NCBI RefSeq assembly: GCF_009937955.1
Contig: NZ_AP018439.1
Span: 558,001-622,000, forward strand
DNA length: 64,000 nt
Source: Undibacterium sp. KW1
Lineage (GTDB): Bacteria; Pseudomonadota; Gammaproteobacteria; Burkholderiales; Burkholderiaceae_D
Direction: 5' to 3'
In this document: piece by piece, positions 51,790 through 61,135 of the stretch
How positions within the stretch are numbered: the stretch's first letter is position 1
Layout: every line of letters begins with the position of its first letter
Made by a program: the position numbers and the translations under genes
The notes under the pieces: model-generated
Told to the model about the DNA's origin: nothing
Seen by the model: only the letters and a program-made list of their open reading frames with translations
Databases searched by the model: none

Positions 51790-53217
51790 TCAGGCATGAT
51801 CAAACGCTCTGTCTGTAGCAGGCTTGCCGAGATTGTACCAATCGACCTTGCGGGTCGCCAGCATGATGCCGGACAAGACAGCAAACAGCAGCAGGCTACC
51901 CATCATCATGGCATTGTTTTCTGAACTCAGCAGACCAAACAGGATGCCGTACAAGACCGTCAATGCCACGCCAAAACCCAGGCCGCGCTTCCAGTTATGC
52001 AGCACATTGGCCAAGTAAGTACCAATGAGCAAAATACAGGCGGCACTGGCTGTCAGGTAGGCCAGCACAAAGCTGATCTTCTCTGACAGGCTGACCAGCA
52101 GCAAGAAGAAAATCACCAGCGCCAAACCCACCAGGGTGTATTGCACAGGGTGGATAGGCAGTTGCTTCAAGACCTCAAACAAAAAGAAAGCGGCAAAGGT
52201 CAGGGCGACAAACATCAAACCATATTTGACGGCGCGGTCAGCCTGCGTATAGATGTTGACGGGTTCGATGTAAGAGACACTGAAGATGTCAATAGGAGAA
52301 GCAGATGAAGTGGGGCTGCCATCTTCATTCAGGTTTGTACCACTCGCTACTTTGACTGCGTTCCCGACATTTTCGAGTCGCGTCATTTGTTGCTGCGCAT
52401 TGCTAGACAAGGATGAGATATTCCAGTTGGCACTGACACTCTTGTCTGTATTAATCCTGCCTTTTGGTGATGGCAAGAAGCGACCACCATACTGCACATG
52501 TGGCCAGTTCGAAGTCAGTGTCACCTGGTTATTTTTTGCCAGTGGTGCAAAGCTCAGTTTTTCTATGCCATCCACATCCAGGTCTATCTTGAATTTGACT
52601 TGTTTTGCGCTAGCCAGGTTGACACCATCCAACCCTGCATGGATGCCGCGCTGAAAAGAACTAAGCTTGCTGCCTTGCTTGAACTCTATGCTTTGCTCAT
52701 CCCACATTAATTTAGGGAAATTTCTCAGACCACGGGTGTCACTGAGTCCCATGGCAATATAGGGCTTTTCTGTCAGGGTGATGATGGCCTTCGGATTATC
52801 CTTCTGCACCATGTTCGACAATTCAGGCAGCATGAAGTCACCCGTAATTTTATGGTGCCCGGTATATACCAGCACTTTATGGATGCCGCGATAGCGCTGG
52901 TCAGTATCGATATTGCCTATGACCTGCATTTCATTCGGGTAGATGTAATGTTTTTTATTGGCAGATAACTGGCGGCGCGTGGTTCTATTGAGTGTTGCAT
53001 CAAAACTCTCATCTTCCCAGGTTTCGGTATAAGGCACGACCAGCACGGGGCCGACGATGACCTGCTCGCTGACAGAATCCGCCGTGATACTGCGCACCGC
53101 CTCTTCGCGGTAATGCATACGCTCCCAGATCGTGGCTTGTATCATGCCCAGCGGCACATACAGCAAAATGGCCAGCAGGCCGACGATGGCGATTTTGAAT
53201 AACAGACTTCTTTGCAT
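51790..53217 (-). CDS. creD: Inner membrane protein CreD
   Basis: 475 residues: an N-terminal membrane segment (SLLFKIAIVGLLAILLYVPL), a large periplasmic domain (VIVGPVLVVPYTETWEDES and others) and about five or six membrane segments at the C-terminus. CreD is the classic output gene of the CreBC system and affects envelope integrity and beta-lactam response in other bacteria. ATG 53217 with GGAG upstream is chosen; the frame continues far upstream through repeat DNA. It lies 242 bases downstream of creC. Confidence 0.9.
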   Translation of the reverse strand: MQRSLLFKIAIVGLLAILLYVPLGMIQATIWERMHYREEAVRSITADSVSEQVIVGPVLVVPYTETWEDESFDATLNRTTRRQLSANKKHYIYPNEMQVIGNIDTDQRYRGIHKVLVYTGHHKITGDFMLPELSNMVQKDNPKAIITLTEKPYIAMGLSDTRGLRNFPKLMWDEQSIEFKQGSKLSSFQRGIHAGLDGVNLASAKQVKFKIDLDVDGIEKLSFAPLAKNNQVTLTSNWPHVQYGGRFLPSPKGRINTDKSVSANWNISSLSSNAQQQMTRLENVGNAVKVASGTNLNEDGSPTSSASPIDIFSVSYIEPVNIYTQADRAVKYGLMFVALTFAAFFLFEVLKQLPIHPVQYTLVGLALVIFFLLLVSLSEKISFVLAYLTASAACILLIGTYLANVLHNWKRGLGFGVALTVLYGILFGLLSSENNAMMMGSLLLFAVLSGIMLATRKVDWYNLGKPATDRAFDHA

Positions 53218-53345
53218 GACAGGCTCCGGTAATGGCGAAGCTTGTAATGTAAAAAAGGAATGTGCGGGGATGATGTGGTTTGTGTGAAGTGGTAAGGTTT
53301 TGCTTTTAAGTTTTTCCTCTTTGAAAAGGAGAGGTAAAGCCGATT

Positions 53346-53448
53346 CGTAGGTTGGGCTAGGCCTTACCAGCCCAACACTGGGCCTGAACAAACGTACACA
53401 TTATTTAAACGCAGAGTGTTGGGCTGGTGAAGCGTAGCCCAACCTACG
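53346..53448. repeat. Intergenic palindrome of the GTAGGTTGGGCTA type (copy 1)
   Basis: Arms CGTAGGTTGGGCTAGGCCTT (start) and AGCCCAACCTACG (end), with CAGCCCAACACT / AGTGTTGGGCTG inside. It lies between creC and creD. A related copy is at 60940-61041. Confidence 0.88.
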
Positions 53449-53459
53449 TTATACGGTAT

Positions 53460-54899
53460 TTACACTCCCAAGCGCAAGATAGCCACTACTCCACCATCAA
53501 CCTGATTGCTCACGCTGATACTCCCACCATGCAACAACGCCACTTCCCGCACAAATGGCAAACCCAGGCCCGTGCTTTTGGCTGCATGTGGGCGGGGCAG
53601 GGAATAGAAGCGGTCAAAGATTTTATCGAGGGCGTAGTCAGGTATGCCTGGTCCCTGGTCGCTGATGCTGATTTGCAGGGATGGCGTTCCGTCTGTATTG
53701 TTGACCAGGCTGGATTGCATTTTGATCGTGCTGCCCGCTGGAGCAAAGGCAATCGCATTGTCGAGCAAGTTACCCAGTGCCTGGCGCATTAGCAATTCAT
53801 CGCCGCTGATGCTGGTGATGGCGGCGTCCATGTCTTGCTGCAATTGCATGGACTTGGCTAATAATCCGGGTTGTGCATCTTCAGTCACCAGTGCCAGCAG
53901 GCGCGGGATGTTGACGGCTTGCACGTGGTCCAGGCTCTGTTGTTTTTCCAGTTTAATCAGCGCCAGCAATTTGTCGATGAGCTGCCGCTGGCGGGAATTT
54001 TGTTCGAGGATGTTGTTGAGGAAATGCTGTCTGTCAGCGACGGGCATGTCTTCGCGCATGAGTTCGGCAGAGCCTTGTATCGAAGCGATGGGGCTCTTCA
54101 ACTCATGTGCCATGGTGTGCATGAGTTGTTCTACATATTGCTTGCCTTCGAGCTTGTCGCGCATGGCTTCAAGGGCGCGGCCCAGGCTGCCGATTTCATT
54201 ATTACCCAGTTCCGGCAGGCTGGTTTTTTCGCCATTTTCTACGCTGCTGGCATAGGTTTGCAGCTTGCGCAAAGTACGGTTCAGCCACCATGAAAACCCG
54301 AGACCTATCAACAGAGAGCCCAGCCACAGCCAGGCGCTGCGTTGCAGTATCTTGCGCTGGCTGCGCCAGATAAACGGGTTGATGGTGGAGATGGGTTTGG
54401 CCACCGTCAGCGAGCCTATGATGCGGCCATGGTCGAGGACGGGTGCTGCCACATGCATGACGCTGCTGCCTTCATCTTCCGACTTGCTACGGGTGCTGCG
54501 GGCACCGTATTTGCCCTGTAGGGTGCGGTTGACATCATTCCAGCGTGAGTAATCCTGACCCACGTCTTTGCCATCGCTGTCAAAAATGACGATGCCTTTG
54601 ATGTCGGTGATATAGATGCGGTAATCGAGACTGGTCTTGCGTATACCGCTGATGTTGGCGTCGATGCTGCGTTGCGCATAGTTTTGCAGGCGCTTCATCA
54701 AATCACTATCGGCGACCTTGCCTGCTGCCACATCTTCGGCCACCAGGGTGGCCAGCATTTGGGCGGTGTCGATGAGGGTGTCTTCCAGCGTGGCGCGCAC
54801 GCCGGGTTTGATTTCTTCGACTACTACATTCAGTATCAGCCAGGCACTCAGGCCCAGTATCAGGAAATAACCCAGCAGTATGCGCAGGCCTATTTTCAT
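53460..54899 (-). CDS. creC: Sensor histidine kinase CreC
   Basis: 479 residues: membrane segment 1 (LRILLGYFLILGLSAWLILN), a periplasmic CreC-type sensor region (about 30-185), membrane segment 2, a HAMP linker, an H-box MAHELKSPIASIQGSAELM and ATPase motifs (LGNLLDNAIAFAP; ISDQGPGIP; GLGLPFVREVALLHGG). Phosphorylates CreB. Its ATG overlaps the creB stop by 4 bases. Confidence 0.92.
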   Translation of the reverse strand: MKIGLRILLGYFLILGLSAWLILNVVVEEIKPGVRATLEDTLIDTAQMLATLVAEDVAAGKVADSDLMKRLQNYAQRSIDANISGIRKTSLDYRIYITDIKGIVIFDSDGKDVGQDYSRWNDVNRTLQGKYGARSTRSKSEDEGSSVMHVAAPVLDHGRIIGSLTVAKPISTINPFIWRSQRKILQRSAWLWLGSLLIGLGFSWWLNRTLRKLQTYASSVENGEKTSLPELGNNEIGSLGRALEAMRDKLEGKQYVEQLMHTMAHELKSPIASIQGSAELMREDMPVADRQHFLNNILEQNSRQRQLIDKLLALIKLEKQQSLDHVQAVNIPRLLALVTEDAQPGLLAKSMQLQQDMDAAITSISGDELLMRQALGNLLDNAIAFAPAGSTIKMQSSLVNNTDGTPSLQISISDQGPGIPDYALDKIFDRFYSLPRPHAAKSTGLGLPFVREVALLHGGSISVSNQVDGGVVAILRLGV

Positions 54900-55618
54900 G
54901 CAGGTGACCAGCTATAACCCATACCGCGGTGGGTGATTATGCCTTCATCATTTGCTTCGCCATCATCTGCCGTGCCTGTATTGTTAAGCCGGGTTTGGCG
55001 CAGTTTGGCTCGCAGGCATTTGACGTGGGCATCGACGGTGCGGTCCAGCGTGTCGGGCGCGTTGGTCCAGACGATGTCCATGAGTTGCGCGCGTGAAAAC
55101 AGATGGCCGGGGCTTTCCATCATCGTTTTGAGCAACAGGTATTCATAACGCGTCAGACTCAATGTCTGGCCATAAGCGGTGATGCGGGCTTCTTGCGGTT
55201 TCAATTCAAAACGTGCTGGCGCTATATCTGCTGCGGTTTGCACCTTGCCTTGCTGACGCCGCAAAATGGCGCGTATGCGGGCTACCACTTCGCGTGGTGA
55301 AAAGGGTTTGCTGACATAATCATCCGCACCGATTTCCAGGCCGACGATGCGGTCTATTTCATCATTGCGTGCGGTCAAGAACAGCACGGGCGTATCCGAG
55401 AACTGGCGCAACTGGCGGCAGACATCAAAGCCGCTGATGTCGGGCAAGCCAATGTCAAGCACGATCAGTGCGGGTGGCGTGGTCGTTGTGCGCAAGAGTT
55501 CCAGCGCTTGCTGGCCCAGGCTCAGGTGTTGTGGGATAAAGCCGTCAGTCTTGAGGGCGTAGGCCAGGGTGTCGGCGATGCTGACTTCATCTTCGATGAT
55601 CAGTATGGATTTGCTCAT
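54896..55618 (-). CDS. creB: Response regulator CreB
   Basis: 240-residue OmpR-family regulator: a receiver domain (ILIIEDEVSIADTLAYALK; phospho-acceptor Asp in LIVLDIGLPD; KPF switch lysine in DDYVSKPFSP) and a C-terminal winged helix (SLTRYEYLLLKTMMESPGHLF; DTLDRTVDAHVKCLRAKLRQ). First gene of creBCD. ATG 55618 is chosen from the family N-terminus; no good ribosome-binding site is visible. Confidence 0.92.
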   Translation of the reverse strand: MSKSILIIEDEVSIADTLAYALKTDGFIPQHLSLGQQALELLRTTTTPPALIVLDIGLPDISGFDVCRQLRQFSDTPVLFLTARNDEIDRIVGLEIGADDYVSKPFSPREVVARIRAILRRQQGKVQTAADIAPARFELKPQEARITAYGQTLSLTRYEYLLLKTMMESPGHLFSRAQLMDIVWTNAPDTLDRTVDAHVKCLRAKLRQTRLNNTGTADDGEANDEGIITHRGMGYSWSPA

Positions 55619-55702
55619 GCAGGAGATGACAGAGGTGTTGAAGACAGGGATGTTGAAAATCCCGCACAGCGATGTTGGCATGCCATGCGGGATGGTGAAA
55701 AC

Positions 55703-56104
55703 TTATTCCGGTTTCAGGTAAAACGCATCCGGCAACTGATCACCCGCTGTGGTGGTCTTGACATCACCTTTGAGATTCGTCAACAGCACTGGCAATTCCG
55801 GGCCACCCAGTTCGATGATGACCTGGCGGCAGGCACCGCAAGGCGCGATAGGGCCCTCGGTATCACCTGTTACAGCAATGGCAGCAAAGTCGCCAGGGCG
55901 ATAGCCGGCAGCAATGGCAGAAAACAGGGCAGTGCGTTCTGCACAGTTGCACAAACCATAAGAGGCATTTTCTACATTACAGCCGTGGAAAGTCTTGCCA
56001 TCCTTGGTCAAAACGGCAGCGCCGACCTTGAATTTGGAATAAGGCGCATAAGCGGATTCACGGGCTGTATTGGCAGCTTGCAATAGTTCACTTTTGTTAA
56101 ACAT
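55703..56104 (-). CDS. cdd: Cytidine deaminase
   Basis: 133-residue homotetrameric-type enzyme that deaminates cytidine and deoxycytidine. Zinc ligands are Cys54, Cys89 and Cys92 (NCAERTAL; PCGACRQV); Glu56 is the proton shuttle. FHGCNVENASYG is the substrate loop. ATG 56104 gives MFNKSELLQAANTAR; the longer frame overlaps the divergent gene. It fits with the nucleoside importer and hydrolase genes 4 kb away. Confidence 0.95.
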   Translation of the reverse strand: MFNKSELLQAANTARESAYAPYSKFKVGAAVLTKDGKTFHGCNVENASYGLCNCAERTALFSAIAAGYRPGDFAAIAVTGDTEGPIAPCGACRQVIIELGGPELPVLLTNLKGDVKTTTAGDQLPDAFYLKPE

Positions 56105-56146
56105 GTTCGTCTTTCGTTGGTATAGGCGACATTGTATTATCAAAAC

Positions 56147-57627
56147 ATGTCAAATATGGTGAATCAGCTTAAATCCTCCGCTTCCGGCCATATCGGGCAG
56201 GGTGGGCAAACTCAGTCTGGCTTCAGGCAAAAATTGCAGGAAATAGCATGGTTGATCTTCGCCGCTGGCCTCTACTATCTGGCGGCGCGCACCGGCATGC
56301 AATTGTTTTCCTTGAAACCCAGCAATATCACCCTGCTGTGGCTGGCGTCTGGCATAGGCATGGTGATGGCCATGCGTCATGGCTTGCTGGCTTTTCCCTT
56401 CATTCTGGCAGCCAGTTTTTTTGCAAATTATCCCGGCATGGTCGAGGCGCACAAGAATTCGCCTGCACTATATACACTGATCTCTGCCATGGCTGATGGC
56501 CTGGCGAGCATTGTTGCCATGCTCATGATGCGTTTGTCCTTGCCGCAAGGTTTGCGTCAATCTACTGATTTGTTGCATTTTGGCATCAAAGTCTGTCTGA
56601 TACCGACCATGCTCAGCAGTCTCATCCTGAGCCTGAATTTGTCTGTGGGCGGTTACATCCATTGGGACGAAGCGGGTAATTTCTTTCGCATGCTGGTGCT
56701 GGCTGATAGCCTGGGTATCTTGCTGATTTATCCCCTCTACCAGGCCTGGCGTGACGACCATCAATTGCACAGTAATGAAGTGCAGCGGCTGGTATTAACC
56801 GGCCTCGGCATAGGGGTGCTGCTATACCTGGCATTTCGCGGGCACCCGGGGTTTATCTATTTCGTTTTGCCCGTGCTTTTGCTGCTGGCTTTTTATGTCA
56901 GCCTCAAGCTCATGACGCTGGCGCTGACTGCCAGCATGGTTGCCATTATCGCTATTACCGGGCAACAGTTAGGCCCTTTCCAAAGCAGCAATCTGGTCGA
57001 GGCGAATTTCATGCTGGTGTGCTTTGTGTGCACGACCACCTTTACGATACTGGCGGTCGCCCTGCATAATCGTCAATTGCTGACAATAGAGGCCGCCAGG
57101 CAGGAATGGCAAAAAGCCGCGGAAGTGGATGAACTGACCAAGCTGATCAATCGCGCCACCTTTTTACCCATGCTGGCAGAAGAACATCAACGCGCCAAGC
57201 GCATAAAACGGTCTTATGCCCTGGCCTTGCTGGATATTGATCACTTTAAAAAGGTCAATGACTTATACGGGCACCAGGCAGGTGATGAAGTAATCGCTCA
57301 TTTTGCCAGTCTGATGCAAGCCAATACTCGTGGCATAGACAAGGCTGCCCGCCTTGGTGGGGATGAGTTTGCCGTGCTTTTTCCTGAGTCTGATGCCATG
57401 GATGCCGCTGCCGCCATGGAAAGATTGCGCCTGCGCCTGGAAAAAAGCCCGGTCACCGTGGCAGGTATTGATATTTATGTCACCGCCAGCATAGGCATTA
57501 CAGAATATCAGGGGGAGATGTGACTCCGGACATGGTGCGCACACGTGCTGATCAGCTACTTTATGCAGCAAAACATGCAGGCAGAAACCGCATCATGTTT
57601 GATGCCGTTACCGACGAGGCGGCATGA
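56147..57627 (+). CDS. MASE1-GGDEF diguanylate cyclase (frame broken near end)
   Basis: N-terminal MASE1-type membrane sensor of about eight segments (YYLAARTGMQLFSLKPSNI; LLWLASGIGMVMAMRHG), then a GGDEF domain (LALLDIDHFKKVNDLYGHQA; active site RLGGDEFAVLF). The frame as given stops at 57523 after SIGITEYQGEM. One G added to the GGGGG run at 57511-57515 gives EYQGGDVTPDMVRTRADQ and runs on to 57627, the normal end of the domain (LLYAAKHAGRNRIMF). Makes cyclic di-GMP if the frame is intact. The start may also be TTG 56132. Confidence 0.85.
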
Positions 57628-57766
57628 TATTTCAATGCATAATTATTATGTAAAAAATTTAATGGCGGTAATAATCATCTGATTTTGCCATTGCATTTTT
57701 GCCTTCCATGCTCCATAACGATAGTACAGGACTAAACATCCACCACTATTATCAGGGAGCAATACG

Positions 57767-58414
57767 ATGAGTATAGGCATATCCAGACAAGATCTTTACG
57801 TGCGCACTTATCAGACTGCGCAAACCAAAGCGCCCAAGACGGACGAGCCAACGGCAGACACGAATGCCACCACATCTGACAGCACCAGCGTTAATCTGGA
57901 CGTCAGCAAGAATGATACCGTGGTGTATTCCGACCCGCGCCTGAATAAAACAGCCGCACCTGACCTGCAGGCTCTGCTGGAAGAATCCAATCGCAAGGCG
58001 CAGGACATCATCAATCTGATCAAACCACTGGTAGAGCAGCAGGGGCTGGAATTGTCCAAGGTGGTCAGTGGCCAGCAAAAAATCTCGGCCAGCCCGGAAG
58101 CCATCAAGGCAGCGCAGGCAGCCGTGGCTGATGGTGGCGAGTTCAGCGTACAAAAAACTGCTGAACGCATACTCAGCTTTGCCAAGGCAGCCATTGGCGA
58201 TGATCCGGCCAAGCTCGATAAAATCACTAAAGCGGTCGAGCAGGGTTTTAAAGAAGCATCAGACATACTGGGTGGTACTTTGCCGGACATCAGCAAGCAA
58301 ACCCTGGAAGCCATACGGACAGAATTTGCACGCTGGAAATCGGATGGCATACCCTCAGGCGATACCGTGAGTCTGGCAAAACCAGCGACAACATCGACTC
58401 AGAAAGCTGCTTGA
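57767..58414 (+). CDS. Hypothetical protein, DUF5610-like
   Basis: 215 residues, no signal peptide or membrane segment. The first 60 are low-complexity, rich in Thr, Asp and Ala. The rest is helical, with AERILSFAKAAIGDDPAKLD and GFKEASDILGGTLPDISKQT, which resemble the DUF5610 domain; I hold this loosely. GGGAG precedes the ATG. Confidence 0.62.
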   Translation: MSIGISRQDLYVRTYQTAQTKAPKTDEPTADTNATTSDSTSVNLDVSKNDTVVYSDPRLNKTAAPDLQALLEESNRKAQDIINLIKPLVEQQGLELSKVVSGQQKISASPEAIKAAQAAVADGGEFSVQKTAERILSFAKAAIGDDPAKLDKITKAVEQGFKEASDILGGTLPDISKQTLEAIRTEFARWKSDGIPSGDTVSLAKPATTSTQKAA

Positions 58415-58434
58415 GCTGAATCCTGGTATATCTG

Positions 58435-58505
58435 GTAGGGTGCGCCGTGCGCACCATCTTCGCTTACTGATGTGTTTTACAAGCGGTGCGCACGGCGCAC
58501 CCTAC
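58435..58505. repeat. Perfect 21-bp-arm palindrome of the GTAGGGTGCGCC type
   Basis: GTAGGGTGCGCCGTGCGCAC.. at 58435-58455 is exactly reverse-complementary to 58485-58505, with a 29-base loop. First of three structures in the 485-base gap 58415-58899. Confidence 0.92.
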
Positions 58506-58587
58506 AAAATACTGCGGCCCTGAGCATGTTAATGCTGTGCCGCCTCTGATTACATATACAAAAAATTAAACGCAAACTCTGAAATCC

Positions 58588-58741
58588 GTCATGCCGGACT
58601 TGATCCGGCATACAGCGGCGTTGTCTGCAAACGTATCTGGCTCTTCAAAGGCAGTCTGTAAAATCACAGATCTTCTGCGTGCACGGGTGACGCAAGCGAT
58701 AAGGCGAACGGCGCTGTATGCCGGATCGAGTCTGGCATGAC
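58588..58741. repeat. Long intergenic palindrome of the GTCATGCCGGA type
   Basis: Left arm from GTCATGCCGGACTTGATCC to GCGGCGTT (58588-58622); right arm from AACGGCGC to GGCATGAC (58707-58741). The arms of about 35 bases have a few mismatches and a loop of about 85 bases. No gene is seen here. Confidence 0.85.
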
Positions 58742-58825
58742 GACTGGGAGACTAATTGCTGACGACGGATATTGCCGTGCATTGAGCGCACGTCAAAAAA
58801 TATCAAGCGACTTGGCTTAATATAC

Positions 58826-58860
58826 AAAAAGCCCGCAACAGTTTCCTGTTACGGGCTTTT
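58826..58860. terminator. Terminator after the 2OG-Fe(II) oxygenase gene
   Basis: AAAAGCCCG / CGGGCTTTT with inner AACAG / CTGTT. A run on one side and T run on the other, so it can act in both directions; it ends the minus-strand nucleoside operon. Confidence 0.85.
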
Positions 58861-58899
58861 CACTTGCAGCTGGCCTTGTAAAACCAAACTGCAAAAACC

Positions 58900-59742
58900 T
58901 TACTTCTTCACACCCAGTTCACGCAAACGCTCTTGCAGATAACTGCCAGAGGTATGACGCTCGGACAGCACCACATCTGCACGTGGATGCAAGAACAGTG
59001 GCAGCGAGATGCGGGATTTTTTCGCTTCTTCACCGGTAGGGTTCAGTACGCGGTGGATAGTCGATGGATAGTAGCCTGCAGAAGCTTCATCCAGCATGTC
59101 GCCGATGTTGACGATCAGCATGCCAAAGTCGCAGGGCACGTCATGCCATGCGTTGTCCTTGCCTTGTACCTGCAAGCCAGCCTGGGTCGCTGCAGGCAGC
59201 AAGGTCAGCAGGTTGATGTCGCCATGGGCAGCGGCGCGTACTGCGTCCGGCTCTTCATCACCACGCAGCGGTGGGTAATGCAGAACGCGCAGCAGGGTCA
59301 GGTCGCTGTCGGTGATCATGTCTGACAGGGGCATGGAATACTTGGCCTTGACCTCAGCAGGTGAATGATCTTCTACCCATTGCAACAACTCCGCTGCCAG
59401 CTTGGCACCATCGTCATAATATTTGCGTGCAGCATCCGACACTTCAGACGGATAACGGCCTGTAGGATAGATATGATAAAACTCTTTCAGGTCACGCTTG
59501 GTCTGACCCTTGGCAGTCTCGGAAATGCTGGGCGAAAAATAGCCATCCATTTTCTCGCGGTCAAAGTCATACTTGTTCTTCGCATCGGTCTGGAAGAAGT
59601 CATACCATTCCTTGTAGATGGTTTCCAGCGTGCTTTGCGACAGCGGATGATTGGTCAAGACACCAAAGCCGGTACGATGCAGGCTTTCAGTGAATTTTTT
59701 CGCAGCATCGGGTGCGCGATAATCAACTGGTTCTATGAACAT
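58900..59742 (-). CDS. Isopenicillin N synthase-like 2-oxoglutarate/Fe(II) oxygenase
   Basis: 280-residue non-haem iron oxygenase. DIOX_N part: VDYRAPDAAKKFTESLHRTG. The iron triad H-x-D...H is visible in RAAAHGDINLLTLL and PSTIHRVLNP, and the 2OG-binding Arg in KKSRISLPLFLHP. GLQVQGKDNAWHDVP is typical of the family. The substrate is unknown; its place 10 bases after a nucleoside hydrolase gene suggests a nucleobase- or nucleoside-related compound. ATG 59742 with GGAGG upstream. Confidence 0.86.
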   Translation of the reverse strand: MFIEPVDYRAPDAAKKFTESLHRTGFGVLTNHPLSQSTLETIYKEWYDFFQTDAKNKYDFDREKMDGYFSPSISETAKGQTKRDLKEFYHIYPTGRYPSEVSDAARKYYDDGAKLAAELLQWVEDHSPAEVKAKYSMPLSDMITDSDLTLLRVLHYPPLRGDEEPDAVRAAAHGDINLLTLLPAATQAGLQVQGKDNAWHDVPCDFGMLIVNIGDMLDEASAGYYPSTIHRVLNPTGEEAKKSRISLPLFLHPRADVVLSERHTSGSYLQERLRELGVKK

Positions 59743-59752
59743 GATGGCCTCC

Positions 59753-60751
59753 TTATTTCGACAATGGAGCTTGCAACCAGTCAGAAGACAGTGTTGCATC
59801 GATCAATTGTTTACATGCCTCTGCATCGACCTTCATACAAACGCGTGTTTCTGGTTTGCTGGCTTCCCAACCTGCCTGCGGATAAGGGATAGGCAGTTTT
59901 GCCATCATGGTCTGGCCATTGCCTATGCCTTCTTTGGCGACGCGTACGCGGCCAGAGTTGGTTTCGAAAATCTGTGGTGCCACCAGCCAGACAAATGCCA
60001 GTACATCATGGCCATAGCAGGCATGACCCAGGTCTGGGCGTATGCTTTGGTAGAAGTTGGCGTAGAAGTTGACTGCGTGTGACAGGGTATCCATCGCCAC
60101 GTGCTTGTGTTTTTCTGCCAGAGCGGCAAAGAAAGTCGAAGGCAAGACCACGCGGTGAGTCACGTCCAGACCAACCATGGTCAAATCCCAGCCTGCCGTA
60201 AAGACCAGGTCAGCTGCATCAGGATCATTCCAGACATTGGCTTCTGCCACTGGTGAGACATTGCCTGGTTCATCAACGGTACCTGCCATCAGCACGACCT
60301 GCTTCAGCAGTTTTGGCAGTTGTGGTTCCATCTTCAGGGCCAGACCCAGGTTACCCAGTGGGCCAACCGCAACCAGGGTGATTTCACCTGGATGCTGGCG
60401 TGCCATCTTGACGATGAATTCTGCGGCGCTTTCTACTTCTGCCTTGCCACCGACTTCAATACGGCTGTTCAGGTTACCCAAACCGTCAGCACCGTGGATG
60501 AAGTCAGGCGGCGTACCGGCAGCCTTGGCAAAAGGTACGGGCACACCCTGGGCGACAGGGATATTGCGGCCAGCAATGCGCGTCAGGTACAAGGCATTGA
60601 TGGTCGCCTGTTCAACATAGACATTACCGAAGGTCGTTGTAATGCCGACCATCTCGATATCAGGATGCGCCAGCGCGAAATACAAGGCCATTGCATCATC
60701 GACGCCTGGATCCGTATCAAAGATGACTTTATGTTTTGCTGTTGTTGACAT
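59753..60751 (-). CDS. Nucleoside hydrolase (IUNH family)
   Basis: 332 residues. The calcium-binding signature VIFDTDPGVDDAMAL (Asp12, Asp14, Asp18, Asp19) begins the protein; PVAEANVWNDPDAADLVF, VGLDVTHRVVLP and the late catalytic region ACYGHDVLAFVWL follow. It splits the N-glycosidic bond of ribonucleosides into base and ribose. Purine/pyrimidine preference cannot be told. ATG 60751 with GGAGAG upstream; the frame runs further only into repeat DNA. Confidence 0.92.
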   Translation of the reverse strand: MSTTAKHKVIFDTDPGVDDAMALYFALAHPDIEMVGITTTFGNVYVEQATINALYLTRIAGRNIPVAQGVPVPFAKAAGTPPDFIHGADGLGNLNSRIEVGGKAEVESAAEFIVKMARQHPGEITLVAVGPLGNLGLALKMEPQLPKLLKQVVLMAGTVDEPGNVSPVAEANVWNDPDAADLVFTAGWDLTMVGLDVTHRVVLPSTFFAALAEKHKHVAMDTLSHAVNFYANFYQSIRPDLGHACYGHDVLAFVWLVAPQIFETNSGRVRVAKEGIGNGQTMMAKLPIPYPQAGWEASKPETRVCMKVDAEACKQLIDATLSSDWLQAPLSK

Positions 60752-60859
60752 GTGTATGCTCTCCAAAATTACACCGGCTGGCCATTGGGCAGAACCCAGT
60801 CGCGATGTGAATTGTTGCAGTTGACCCGGTTCAAGGAGGTCGAAATTGTGTTTTAAAAC

Positions 60860-61134
60860 CTTAGACCGAAAAGCTAACCACAGAGGCACTGAGGGGGCAC
60901 AGAGAAAGGCGAGTGAGTAGCCGAAGTGTTAGTGTTGTTGTAGGTTGGGCTACGCTTCATCAGCCCAACACTCGGCGTTTCAATAACGTATGCGTTTATC
61001 GCAGGTTGAGTGTTGGGCTGGTAAACCGTAGCCCAACCTACGAATAAGGCAACACTTCGGCTCTTCACTCGCTTTTCTCTGTGCCCCTCTGTGCCCCCTC
61101 TGTGTCTCTGTGTTGAAAGGTCTTAATTCAATAA
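60860..61134. repeat. Nested palindrome of about 275 bp
   Basis: Inner part (60940-61041): GTAGGTTGGGCTACGCTTCA to GTAGCCCAACCTAC, related to 53346-53448. Outer arms: CACAGAGGCACTGAGGGGGC..GAGTGAGTAGCCGAAGTGTT on the left (60860-60930), with their imperfect reverse complement AACACTTCGGCTCTTCACTC..TCTGTGCCCCTCTG on the right (61051-61134). It fills most of the 384-base gap between the importer permease and the nucleoside hydrolase; no gene seen. Confidence 0.85.
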
Positions 61135-61135
61135 A

